Positions 1 through 6,159 of a stretch of 15,158 bases of DNA are shown one piece after another (position 1 is the stretch's first letter; the number at the start of each line of letters is the position of its first letter). The translations under genes were made by a program, and so were the position numbers. Below the pieces are notes generated by a model. That model had not been told where the DNA came from. It saw nothing but the letters and a program-made list of their open reading frames with translations, and ran no database searches. Origin of the DNA: an uncultured Ruminococcus sp. Its GTDB lineage: Bacteria; Bacillota; Clostridia; Oscillospirales; Acutalibacteraceae. The stretch is taken from positions 1-15,158 of the forward strand of contig CAMKNF010000030.1 in NCBI GenBank assembly GCA_946414115.1. Direction: 5' to 3'.

Positions 1-13
1 AAAACAAACCTTT

Positions 14-98
14 CCGTAGGGGACGGCTTCCCAGACGTCCCATTCACAAAAATTGCAATGCAATTTTTGTGTGGACACGGCACGCCGTGTCCCTACGT
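14..98. repeat. compound palindromic repeat (two hairpin modules around an AT-rich palindrome)
   Basis: Three palindromes lie back to back. The left module starts CCGTAGGG and has a GGGACG/CGTCCC stem (20-25 and 36-41). The centre is a perfect inverted repeat with 13-bp arms (45-57 and 59-71) around one base. The right module is GGACACGGC-ac-GCCGTGTCC (73-92) followed by CCTACG. The ends, CGTAGGG and CCCTACG, are inverted relative to each other, as in a small MITE-like or REP-like element. No coding potential is seen. The outer modules recur singly elsewhere in the window. Confidence 0.75.
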
Positions 99-202
99 CA
101 ACGTTGCTATAATTCACACCGCTAAATTATCGTTTTCAACGCATTTTGCAATTGCCATACAATGTAAAACTTTCACAGTAATTTCACATTAACAATATAT
201 GG

Positions 203-230
203 TTTTCATAAACGACTTGTATGATATAAG
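203..230 (+). promoter_or_regulatory. possible promoter of the USP-like gene
   Basis: TTTTCA (203-208) and TATAAG (225-230) are separated by 16 bases, and a start near 237 would fall just before the ribosome site. Matches to the sigma-A consensus are partial and the area is AT-rich, so this is tentative. Confidence 0.35.
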
Positions 231-258
231 CACAATAACAAAAGGAGGTGACAAAATA

Positions 259-687
259 ATGAAAGAAATCAGGTCGTCGGTACTCGCATGCGTTACAAGC
301 CAGTACGACTGCGACAGAATCATCAAAACGGCAAAGAAAATCGCCGACGACTGCGACTGTGAGCTTAGGGTGCTCAGCATTTTAAAGCCGACCGGCAACT
401 ACACAACCGTAAGCGACCGGATTGAATATCTTTACCTTGTTTCAAAGGAATCGGGTGCGGATATGACTGTTCTGTTCCACGACGACGCTCCGAGCGCCGT
501 AGCCGAGTTTGTAAAGGAAAACAACGTTAAGCGTGTTGTGACAGGTATGCACGACGGAGGCGACGAGAGCTTTCTTGTGATGTTCAACAAGCTTGCCCCG
601 AAAACTCCGATTACAATGGTCGCAAAAGACAATATGGTGTACAGTATGGAGCTTTGCTCCGAATGTATGCCGGTAAGCAAAAAGTAA
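259..687 (+). CDS. universal stress protein-like (UspA/KdpD-type nucleotide-binding fold) protein
   Basis: A 142-residue soluble protein. The ATG at 259 is chosen because AAAGGAGGTG (241-250) sits at ideal distance; the frame is open to 199 but that extension has no ribosome site. The layout resembles the Usp domain of KdpD and stand-alone UspA proteins: an N-terminal beta strand, a helix with RIIKTAKKIADD, a strand LRVLSI, and RVVTGMHDGG near residues 92-101, where Usp proteins carry the Gly-rich nucleotide loop. The canonical G-x2-G-x9-G(S/T) is only partly kept, so ATP binding is uncertain. It is unusually rich in Cys (C11, C18, C32, C34, C133, C136), ending with a CxxC (CSEC). It is monocistronic: a terminator follows and the next gene converges. 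The family acts in stress responses or nucleotide sensing; its role here is unknown. Confidence 0.65.
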   Translation: MKEIRSSVLACVTSQYDCDRIIKTAKKIADDCDCELRVLSILKPTGNYTTVSDRIEYLYLVSKESGADMTVLFHDDAPSAVAEFVKENNVKRVVTGMHDGGDESFLVMFNKLAPKTPITMVAKDNMVYSMELCSECMPVSKK

Positions 688-759
688 TACATATGTTATA
701 TATCAATTAAATAGCTACGAAAGTTTGTAAATTCTTTCTTCTTAAAATATACTCTCTCC

Positions 760-802
760 GAAACGAGCCGACATTTTACAATGCCGGCTCGTTTCATTTT
801 AT
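760..802 (+). terminator. terminator of the USP-like gene
   Basis: An 11-bp stem GAAACGAGCCG (760-770)/CGGCTCGTTTC (785-795) continues after one mismatch with CATT/AATG and a four-base loop. ATTTTATAT follows. It lies between convergent genes; on the minus strand no T-run follows it, so it mainly serves the plus-strand gene. Confidence 0.7.
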
Positions 803-821
803 ATGCAATATTCAGTTTCGT

Positions 822-847
822 GCGACCACACAGGGTCGCCCCTACGG
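822..847. repeat. dispersed hairpin module with CCCTACGG flank
   Basis: The stem GCGACC (822-827)/GGTCGC (834-839) has a six-base loop and is followed by CCCTACGG (840-847). The stem differs from the other copies (14-41, 73-98, 3774-3801, 6078-6103) but the flank is the same. It lies 40 bases beyond the stop codon of the convergent gene. Confidence 0.65.
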
Positions 848-888
848 AATTCTTCAGACGCTTGTTGTATAGCACATAATTTTTGTCA

Positions 889-1647
889 CTACAACAATAT
901 AACTATAATTTCCAAAATTCCCATAATTATCGGCTGATGGAAAAGGTAGATTATCAGCGTGTGACGTCCGATAAAGTCAAAAAACGGGATTCTGCGTTTA
1001 AAAAATCTGTCGGCGTTGCAGTTTTTGATTGCCCTCCACGTAAAATAACCGAATATAAAGAGAAATATCCAAGGTATTATCGGGAAGTAGTCGGTTGAGT
1101 GAAAACCCGCTGACGGAAAGCCGATAAACGCAAGTGCCTTTATCCCGTACAGAAATTCGGGCAAATGGAAAAGCTCAGCCCCGAAAAAGCCGACATAACC
1201 GTCGGGAACTCCGTACAAAAACGCAAACAGGAGCAGACTGCAAACTGCGCCGACGGCAGGCTTGATGTTTTCAAGATATTCTTTCAGAGGATAAGAAAGC
1301 ATCATTGCACAGCCGAGAAAATTCAGAATTCCGAACCATACCGCCTGACTCGGAATAACAAGCACAGTGACAATCGTTATTAAAAATCCGCAGGCATTTA
1401 AAACTATTCCTCTTTTGAACGGGCGGTGCGAAAAATTAAACGACACGCCCGACAGAATTATGAACGAACAGCAGATAAACCGCTCCCATATTATTGTGAG
1501 CGGTTCGCTGTTCCAGCCTGTTCCGGCTGAAAAAATATTGAAAATATCGTACATAAGGTGGAATATCACCATATTGACAAGTGCAAAGCCTCTTAATGCG
1601 TCAATCAGATGGTAGCGCACCGAGGGGGCGGAAAGGGATTTCTGCAT
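889..1647 (-). CDS. DUF1624 / HGSNAT-like membrane acyltransferase
   Basis: A 252-residue polytopic membrane protein, last gene of the XRE-AbrB/ABC-2 operon. The N-terminal IDALRGFALVNMVIFH with the following LMYDIF is the hallmark of the DUF1624 (heparan-alpha-glucosaminide N-acetyltransferase-like, YeiB-related) family, in which a conserved His in an early membrane segment is linked to acyl transfer. About seven hydrophobic segments follow, and a final IGRHTLIIYLFHQP motif is typical of the C-terminal part of the family. The ATG abuts the TAA of the permease gene with no gap; AAAAGGA inside the end of that gene is the ribosome site, so translation is probably coupled. Members are thought to transfer acyl groups to envelope glycans, but the substrate is unknown, and a membrane-only accessory role for the exporter cannot be excluded. 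Confidence 0.8.
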   Translation of the reverse strand: MQKSLSAPSVRYHLIDALRGFALVNMVIFHLMYDIFNIFSAGTGWNSEPLTIIWERFICCSFIILSGVSFNFSHRPFKRGIVLNACGFLITIVTVLVIPSQAVWFGILNFLGCAMMLSYPLKEYLENIKPAVGAVCSLLLFAFLYGVPDGYVGFFGAELFHLPEFLYGIKALAFIGFPSAGFHSTDYFPIIPWIFLFIFGYFTWRAIKNCNADRFFKRRIPFFDFIGRHTLIIYLFHQPIIMGILEIIVILL

Positions 1648-2400
1648 TTATTTGTTCCTTTTCATTTTTATTGTGAAAGCCGTAATTGCAAGCACAAGCA
1701 GTGCGACTGCATAGACAATCACCCACAAAAGCTCGGGCATAATCTCGGCATAATCGCCCGAAACAGCAAAGCGAGCGGCATTTACTGCGTGAGCAAACGG
1801 CATTGCGTTTGCAATCGACTCAAACCAGCCGCCGACAAGCGCAGTGTCAAACCAGATATTTGAAAACCAAGCCGAAAGGTTTGTCAGCAATGCGCCGCAG
1901 ATTCCGCCGACTGCCTTTTCGTTTAGGAATGTTCCTGCAAGCAGTCCGAGTGCGATAAACACAAGTGCAATCGGAATGTTGACAACTACGGCAAGGAGTA
2001 TGTTCGGGGTTATTTCAAGTCCGAAGAAAACTGCCGCAATATAGCAGATAACGGACTGTGCAAGCGACATCGGCACAAGCGGAAGTGTGTAGCCTAAAAT
2101 AAACTCAAACGCTTTCAAGGGTGACGTAAACAGGCGGAGGACAAAGGAGGTTGTCCTGTCCTTTGAAATCAGCTGTGCAGAAAACAGCGAGATAAAGCTC
2201 AAACCGAAAACCGAAATTCCCGGTGCAAGGTTCTGAATCTGAAACAGCTTTGTTGCCTCGGCGGCTTCCTGAGGAATGCTTGCGTTGATAGCCGACAAAA
2301 GCACCATAAGCACAAGCGGAAAACCAAGTCCGAAAAACAGCGTAATTATATCACGCAGGATTTCCTTTGTGTTTCGTGAAGCAAAGACAAAAGTTCTCAT
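1648..2400 (-). CDS. ABC-2 type exporter permease
   Basis: A 250-residue membrane protein with about six hydrophobic segments (roughly residues 18-41, 60-80, 100-125, 130-160, 165-190 and 225-246) and a basic tail KMKRNK. This size and layout fit the ABC-2 (daunorubicin-exporter-like) permeases that dimerise and pair with a separate ATPase, encoded immediately upstream. The ATG at 2400 is preferred: GGGAGGGTG lies just before it, and the protein begins MRTFVFASRNTKEILRD, an expected cytoplasmic lead into the first helix. The frame stays open to 2595, but that stretch is Arg/Ser-rich, lies inside the ATPase gene in another frame and is surely non-coding. The ATPase stop is one base before this start. 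The transported substrate cannot be told. Confidence 0.88.
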   Translation of the reverse strand: MRTFVFASRNTKEILRDIITLFFGLGFPLVLMVLLSAINASIPQEAAEATKLFQIQNLAPGISVFGLSFISLFSAQLISKDRTTSFVLRLFTSPLKAFEFILGYTLPLVPMSLAQSVICYIAAVFFGLEITPNILLAVVVNIPIALVFIALGLLAGTFLNEKAVGGICGALLTNLSAWFSNIWFDTALVGGWFESIANAMPFAHAVNAARFAVSGDYAEIMPELLWVIVYAVALLVLAITAFTIKMKRNK

Positions 2401-2401
2401 T

Positions 2402-3124
2402 TTACACCCTCCCTGCAATTGTGATGAACGCTTCCTCAAAGCTGTCGGTATCGGCAAGGCGTTTGAGATTTTCAGCCGTATCCTCGGCTTTAAGCTTTCC
2501 TTTCGCCATAATTCCGATTCTGTCGGAAAGCGACTCAGCCTCTTCAAGGTAGTGGGTGGTGAGTATAATCGTGATTCTGCCCTTGAGCTTTTCAATCACA
2601 CTCCACAGCTCTCTGCGTGCAAGCACGTCAAGACCGAGAGTAGGCTCGTCAAGAAAGAGGATTTCAGGCTCGGAGATAAGCGCCATTGCAATGCTCAGTC
2701 TTCTCTGCCAGCCGCCCGAGAGAGTTTTTGCACGGCTGTTCCGGATTTCCTGCATATCGAATTTCTCAATCATATCGTCAGCCTTGCGCCTTGCGCTTTT
2801 CCTGTCAGCGCCGTAGATTCTTGCAATCAGCTCAAGGTTTTCACGTACCGAGAGCTTTTCGGCAACGGCGGTTTCCTGTGGAGAAACGTTGATAAGCTGT
2901 TTCACCTTTGCGCTGTCACTTACGATGCTGTTGTTAAGCAACAGTGCGTCGCCGCTTGTGGGAGGTACAAGGCAGGACAGCATTTTGATTGTGGTGGACT
3001 TGCCTGCGCCGTTCACGCCGAGAAGAGCGTAAAGCTCGCCCTTGTTTACGGTAAGATTGAGCGAATTTACGGCAGTTTTGTCCTTGTATTTTTTCGTTAG
3101 GTTTGTTGTTTTAATTGCGTACAT
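2402..3124 (-). CDS. ABC-2 exporter ATP-binding protein
   Basis: A 240-residue ABC ATPase with all key motifs: Walker A GVNGAGKST (36-44), Q-loop Q83, signature LSGGWQRR (135-142), Walker B ILFLDEPTLGLD (155-166) and switch His191 in TTHYLEEAE. PTLGLD and HYLEEAE are typical of the CcmA/DrrA-type multidrug and polysaccharide exporters that pair with ABC-2 permeases. The catalytic Glu160 is present, so it should be active. It follows the regulator gene by 29 bases, with a modest GGTGA ribosome site before the ATG, and is followed after one base by its permease. It energises export from the cytoplasmic face of the membrane; the substrate is unknown. Confidence 0.93.
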   Translation of the reverse strand: MYAIKTTNLTKKYKDKTAVNSLNLTVNKGELYALLGVNGAGKSTTIKMLSCLVPPTSGDALLLNNSIVSDSAKVKQLINVSPQETAVAEKLSVRENLELIARIYGADRKSARRKADDMIEKFDMQEIRNSRAKTLSGGWQRRLSIAMALISEPEILFLDEPTLGLDVLARRELWSVIEKLKGRITIILTTHYLEEAESLSDRIGIMAKGKLKAEDTAENLKRLADTDSFEEAFITIAGRV

Positions 3125-3153
3125 TTTATCACCGACTTAATTTTTTAAGGGGG

Positions 3154-3558
3154 TTATTTAAAAGATGATTCCAGACCGGGGATTTTTGCCAGAGCGATTC
3201 CGCACTGTTTTGTGTCGCCGAGAACTACAAGCTTGTCGCCCGGGTAGATTTTAAAAACTTCCCTTGCGTGTTTGGGAATTACGACCTGACCTCTCTCGCC
3301 CACCTTGACGATTCCGAAAACAAACTTGCCGTCGGTTTCATTTTCAATGAGCTTTTCCTCCTCAAACGAGTAGTTAATCAGGTTGTCAATCGTCGTGCCG
3401 AAAAGGTTTGCAAGCTCTCTGCATTTTACAATATCGGGCAGAGTTTCTCCGCTTTCCCACTTTGCAACCGACTGACGTGAAACCTCAATTTTCTCGGCAA
3501 GCTCCTCCTGTGAAAGACCTTCCTTTTTGCGAAAATATTTCAGATTCATAGCAATCAT
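3154..3558 (-). CDS. XRE-family HTH regulator fused to an AbrB-type C-terminal domain
   Basis: A 134-residue two-domain transcription factor. Residues 5-60 form an XRE/Cro-type helix-turn-helix (LSQEELAEKIEVSRQSVAKW, then SGETLPDI). Residues 81-127 (GIVKVGERGQVVIPKHAR, then FKIYPGDKLVVLGD) match the swapped-hairpin AbrB/SpoVT/MazE fold, normally a DNA-binding or dimerising unit. It heads the operon of an ABC-2 exporter, as small XRE regulators often do in Firmicutes, so control of its own operon is likely. AAGGGG lies upstream of the ATG at 3558; an in-frame ATG four codons later is a less likely alternative. A ligand is not evident from the sequence. The small linker (about 61-80) is acidic. 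Confidence 0.88.
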   Translation of the reverse strand: MIAMNLKYFRKKEGLSQEELAEKIEVSRQSVAKWESGETLPDIVKCRELANLFGTTIDNLINYSFEEEKLIENETDGKFVFGIVKVGERGQVVIPKHAREVFKIYPGDKLVVLGDTKQCGIALAKIPGLESSFK

Positions 3559-3585
3559 ACTTTTTCACACCCCTTTGACAATAGA

Positions 3586-3615
3586 ATAACAGATAAAATG
3601 TACCTTTACAATCAA
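3586..3615 (-). promoter_or_regulatory. candidate promoter of the XRE-AbrB/ABC-2 operon
   Basis: On the minus strand TTGATT (3615-3610) and TGTTAT (3591-3586) are spaced by 18 bases, ending 28 bases from the start codon. TGTA-aagg-TACA, a small palindrome, lies between the hexamers and could be an operator for autoregulation. Each hexamer matches consensus at four of six positions only. Confidence 0.4.
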
Positions 3616-3773
3616 CCGTAATTTACTTTTGATGTTAAATTTAGTTGACAAAAAATTAATTAGCAATTTACAATTAAGGGTCGCTACGCTCCGAATTTGT
3701 AATAGTGCGTGTTGTTTGGAAAAGTTTGGTTTTCTCGGGTTGATTGATATATTTGAAACTTTTCCTCCATATC

Positions 3774-3801
3774 CGTAGGGGACGGCATCCCTGACGTCCC
3801 G
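3774..3801. repeat. dispersed hairpin module with CCGTAGGG flank
   Basis: This is nearly identical to 14-41: CCGTAGG, then a GGGACG (3780-3785)/CGTCCC (3796-3801) stem with a ten-base loop. In reverse complement the flank reads CCTACGG, as in the plus-oriented copies. Confidence 0.7.
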
Positions 3802-3875
3802 AAACGTTACCTTTATATTAATTTAAAATTCGGATAATAAACTTTCGAATTATTACGACCTATCCGCTCGACCAT

Positions 3876-3901
3876 AATTGTTAATTGTTAATTGTTAATT
3901 T
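3876..3901. repeat. short tandem AATTGTT heptamers
   Basis: Three exact copies of AATTGTT (3876-3896) are followed by AATTT. A diverged run of the same flavour lies at about 9711-9738 next to the Crp gene. Such AT-rich intergenic strings are seen in other gut Firmicutes; no function is assigned. Confidence 0.75.
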
Positions 3902-3911
3902 AAATACCCCC

Positions 3912-3946
3912 TAAAAAGAGTTTTGGGCGGATTTTGCAATCCGCCC
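3912..3946 (-). terminator. rho-independent terminator (kinase operon and/or small RNA)
   Basis: On the minus strand GGGCGGATT-gcaa-AATCCGCCC forms a 9-bp stem closed by a GNRA-type tetraloop (3946-3925), then AAAACTC and TTTTT. The T-run is displaced by seven bases, so efficiency is uncertain. It is the first hairpin beyond the histidine kinase gene. Confidence 0.6.
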
Positions 3947-3991
3947 GTCAGTAATGAAAACATACAAAATATTGTGGTAAAATATTTTTAT
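3912..3991 (-). ncRNA. possible short transcript (about 75-80 nt)
   Basis: A consensus minus-strand promoter (4025-3998) would start RNA near 3991, and the hairpin at 3946-3925 would end it near 3912. The transcript could form an AU-only hairpin, AAAATATT/AATATTTT with loop TTACCAC (about 3988-3966), then the terminator stem. It matches no RNA family I recognise. It could instead be an attenuated leader of the XRE-AbrB operon, about 430 bases downstream, or simply chance. Confidence 0.35.
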
Positions 3992-3997
3992 ACTCTT

Positions 3998-4025
3998 ATT
4001 ATAACACAAGTTGTATGATTGTCAA
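3998..4025 (-). promoter_or_regulatory. strong sigma-A type promoter
   Basis: On the minus strand there is a perfect TTGACA (4025-4020), a 16-base spacer and a perfect TATAAT (4003-3998) preceded by TGT, an extended -10. It lies 37 bases beyond the kinase stop codon, with no gene within 430 bases downstream. Confidence 0.7.
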
Positions 4026-4061
4026 GGTATTTTTTAGTTTTTGTGCAGTAATTACGAGTAT

Positions 4062-5360
4062 TTACCACTCAACTTCATTTTCCGGAATACACTCCGACAA
4101 AGGAGTATTAATTCCGTCAATAATCTTTCTTTCCATTTCCGAAATTCTTTTGCTGAATATCGTAATCGTGAATTTCGTTCCCTCGCCTTGTATTGAGTCG
4201 GCGTAGATACTTCCTCCGCTTTTTTCAATGATTGTCTTTGCAAGTGCAAGTCCGATTCCTACGCTGTTTTCATCACGATTTCTGCCCTTGTAAAATCTCT
4301 CGAAAATATGCGGCAAATCATCCTTGTCAATTCCGCAACCGTTATCCGTCACCGTGATTTTCGTGCAGAGCGAGGTTTTTTCGGCTTTCAGCCATACAAA
4401 TCCGCCCTCATTTGTATGCTCAATGCAGTTTTTGACAATGTTCGTAATTGCTTCGCAAAGCCACTTGAAGTCGCAGTCGAGCGTTAAGCCGGCATCGCAC
4501 TCAACGCTTGTTTCAACGCCCTTAATTTCTGCAAGCACAGCTGTGTTTTTTACGCACTCGTCAAGAATATTTTTCACGTTTTCCGTCTTGCTTTTCAGCA
4601 CAATTGAATTTGCGTCAAGCTTTGACAGCGTGAGAATTGACTGAACAAGAAAGCTGATTGAGTTACTGCTGTGCCGAATGTCGTTTAAAAAGTCACGTTT
4701 TATATCCTCGGGCATATTTTCGTCCTCGATAATATCGTCGAGCATTACCATAATCGACGTGAGCGGAGTTTTCAGCTGGTGGGAAATATCGGAAAGCGAC
4801 TGTTTCAGATTTTCCTTGTCCTTCTGTGAATTGTCAGCCTGCTCCCTGAGCATTACGGTGGTTTTGTAGATTTCGCTTTGAAGCTGTGACATTTCGTCCT
4901 CGCTGTTTGCTTTTAATTCAAGGTCGTAATTTTTGCGGTTGATTTTCCGCAGATAGCCTGCAAGGCGTTCCGATTCCGCTTTCTGACTTTTGCAGTATTT
5001 CAGAAAAACTGCTGTGAGTGCAAGACAGGAAACGGCGCATATAATTGCGTTTGCAATAATTATAAATACACTCGTTCCGTCATTTTGGTAAACCGCCCAG
5101 TCGCTGTCAAGGTCGATTCCGTACTTTTTAAGATTGCTTTGTGCCTGTGTATTTTCCGACTTGCCGTTTAAAATTTCGGCAAGCTCACGCTCGGAAACCT
5201 CGGGATATTTTTCCTTTACATTTTCAAGTATCTGCACTGCTGCGCTGTTGGTGTTCTGCCGTACACTCTCAAGCTCAAAAGCCGAAAACAATGCAGTGAC
5301 TGCTGAAAAAACGGCTGTCAGCACAAGAAATATTACTAAAAATTTTTGCGAGCGTTTCAT
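4062..5360 (-). CDS. sensor histidine kinase (two-component system)
   Basis: A 432-residue membrane kinase. Helices at about residues 7-27 and 97-120 flank an extracytoplasmic segment of about 70 residues. A HAMP-like linker follows (about 121-175), then the H-box SDISHQLKTPLTSI with phospho-acceptor His194, N-box NIVKNCIEH (307-315), G1 DNGCGI (339-344), F-box IFERFYKG and G2 GIGLAL (368-373). All catalytic boxes look intact. The ATG overlaps the response-regulator TGA by four bases (ATGA), so the pair is translationally coupled. The protein runs about 30 residues beyond the usual end of the ATPase fold, with an acidic tail ending NEVEW, which is unusual. Placement after a MacB-type transporter suggests sensing of an envelope or antimicrobial signal; the true ligand is unknown. 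Confidence 0.93.
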   Translation of the reverse strand: MKRSQKFLVIFLVLTAVFSAVTALFSAFELESVRQNTNSAAVQILENVKEKYPEVSERELAEILNGKSENTQAQSNLKKYGIDLDSDWAVYQNDGTSVFIIIANAIICAVSCLALTAVFLKYCKSQKAESERLAGYLRKINRKNYDLELKANSEDEMSQLQSEIYKTTVMLREQADNSQKDKENLKQSLSDISHQLKTPLTSIMVMLDDIIEDENMPEDIKRDFLNDIRHSSNSISFLVQSILTLSKLDANSIVLKSKTENVKNILDECVKNTAVLAEIKGVETSVECDAGLTLDCDFKWLCEAITNIVKNCIEHTNEGGFVWLKAEKTSLCTKITVTDNGCGIDKDDLPHIFERFYKGRNRDENSVGIGLALAKTIIEKSGGSIYADSIQGEGTKFTITIFSKRISEMERKIIDGINTPLSECIPENEVEW

Positions 5361-6010
5361 TCTTCCTCCAGCCTGTAGCCTACACCCTTAACGGTCTTTA
5401 TTCTGTCCGTACCGAGCTTTTGACGGATACGCTTGATATAGACGGTCAGGGTGTTGTCGTTTACGTAGTTGCCTGCAATATCCCAGATTTTTTCGAGGAT
5501 AATTTCACGTGTAACGGTTTTTCCGCAGTTTCGAACAAGGATTGAAAAGATTTTGTATTCAAGCGCAGTCAGCTCCACTCTTGCGCCGTTTTTGTAAACC
5601 TCTCGGCTTTCAAGGTCAACGCTTATTTCTCCGATTGTGACAAGGCTTGTTTTTGCGCTGTTCTTTGAAGTGAGCCTGCGGATTCGGGCGAGCAGTTCAC
5701 GCATTGAAAACGGCTTTGTGATGTAATCGTCTGCGCCGAGGTCAAAGGCTTTTACAATGCTGTCCTCGTCGTCAATTGCTGTGAGGAAAATTATCGGCGA
5801 CTCGCTTAAACGGTGGATTTCGTCAAAAAGCTCAAAGCCGTTGCCGTCGGGCAGGGATATGTCAATGATAATCAAATCAAAGTCAAACGGTGCGGTGCAG
5901 AGTGCCGAACTAAAGCTTTCGCAGAGCGTTACCGAGTAGCCGTTCTGCTCCAGCGCATATGTAATGCCCTTTGATATTATTCGGTTGTCCTCAATCAGAA
6001 GAATGTTCAT
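5357..6010 (-). CDS. OmpR/PhoB-family response regulator
   Basis: A 217-residue regulator. The receiver domain (1-115) has the acidic pair E7-D8, phospho-acceptor Asp50 in IIIDISLPDGNGFELF, Thr77 in FLTA and Lys99 in ITKPF. The C-terminal half is a winged helix (TALEYKIFSILVRN, VNDNTLTVYIKRIRQKL, and VKGVGYRLEEE at the end), typical of OmpR-type proteins that bind direct repeats as dimers. AGGA lies before the ATG at 6010. The gene is followed directly by the kinase with an ATGA overlap. It has its own promoter at 6159-6131 and a leader of about 115 bases carrying a hairpin repeat. Likely targets are the upstream ABC operon and itself (inference). Confidence 0.95.
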   Translation of the reverse strand: MNILLIEDNRIISKGITYALEQNGYSVTLCESFSSALCTAPFDFDLIIIDISLPDGNGFELFDEIHRLSESPIIFLTAIDDEDSIVKAFDLGADDYITKPFSMRELLARIRRLTSKNSAKTSLVTIGEISVDLESREVYKNGARVELTALEYKIFSILVRNCGKTVTREIILEKIWDIAGNYVNDNTLTVYIKRIRQKLGTDRIKTVKGVGYRLEEE

Positions 6011-6077
6011 AATTTTGTTCCTAAATTTGCTTGTAACAATATAGATGATATAATCGGTTACGTTTGATAATCACTAC

Positions 6078-6103
6078 GGACACGGCACGCCGTGTCCCTA
6101 CGG
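6078..6103. repeat. dispersed hairpin module inside the two-component leader
   Basis: GGACACGGC-ac-GCCGTGTCC (6078-6097), then CTACGG, is identical in its 20-bp core to 73-92. Here CTACGG also occurs directly to the left (6074-6079), so the hairpin is flanked by a direct repeat. No T-run follows on either strand, so it is not a terminator. Confidence 0.75.
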
Positions 6104-6130
6104 CATAAAGCAAACGTTTCCTATATATAA

Positions 6131-6159
6131 ATTATCCTCTATTTTCTATCCTCTGTCAA
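6131..6159 (-). promoter_or_regulatory. promoter of the response regulator-kinase operon
   Basis: On the minus strand TTGACA (6159-6154), 17 bases, GATAAT (6136-6131): eleven of twelve positions match sigma-A consensus. It starts right after the TAG of the permease gene (6162-6160). Transcription near 6124 would give a leader of about 115 bases that includes the hairpin at 6078-6097. Confidence 0.7.

Larger units (their letters stand above)
3559..4061. other. gene-free stretch of about 500 bases
   Basis: No protein gene is supported here. From right to left it holds a strong minus-strand promoter (4025-3998), a GC-rich hairpin (3925-3946), three tandem AATTGTT heptamers (3876-3900), a dispersed hairpin repeat (3774-3801), an AT-rich stretch (3640-3680), and the probable operon promoter (3615-3586). 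A 21-codon minus-strand frame beginning at the ATG complementary to about 3962 has no ribosome site. Confidence 0.7.

Noticed and set aside
199..258. Upstream extension of the Usp-like gene to an ATG at 199
   Set aside because: It has no ribosome site, while AAAGGAGGTG sits ideally before the ATG at 259; the extra residues do not fit the Usp fold.
883..1098. Plus-strand frame of 71 codons
   Set aside because: It lies wholly opposite the 3' end of the DUF1624 gene, lacks a ribosome site and has no recognisable protein pattern; it is a shadow frame.
2401..2595. N-terminal extension of the ABC-2 permease
   Set aside because: It overlaps the ATPase gene in another frame, is Arg/Ser-rich, and the ribosome site supports the ATG at 2400.
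2276..3100. Plus-strand frame of 274 codons opposite the exporter ATPase and permease
   Set aside because: It is antisense to a complete ABC ATPase with all motifs; its translation has no family features and no ribosome site.
3154..3558. Antitoxin of a toxin-antitoxin pair, because of the AbrB/MazE-like domain
   Set aside because: The neighbour is a full ABC exporter rather than a small toxin, and the N-terminal XRE domain points to an operon regulator.
3900..3962. Minus-strand small open frame (about 21 codons) through the terminator hairpin
   Set aside because: It has no ribosome site and reads through a GC-rich hairpin; there is no sign of a leader-peptide codon bias.
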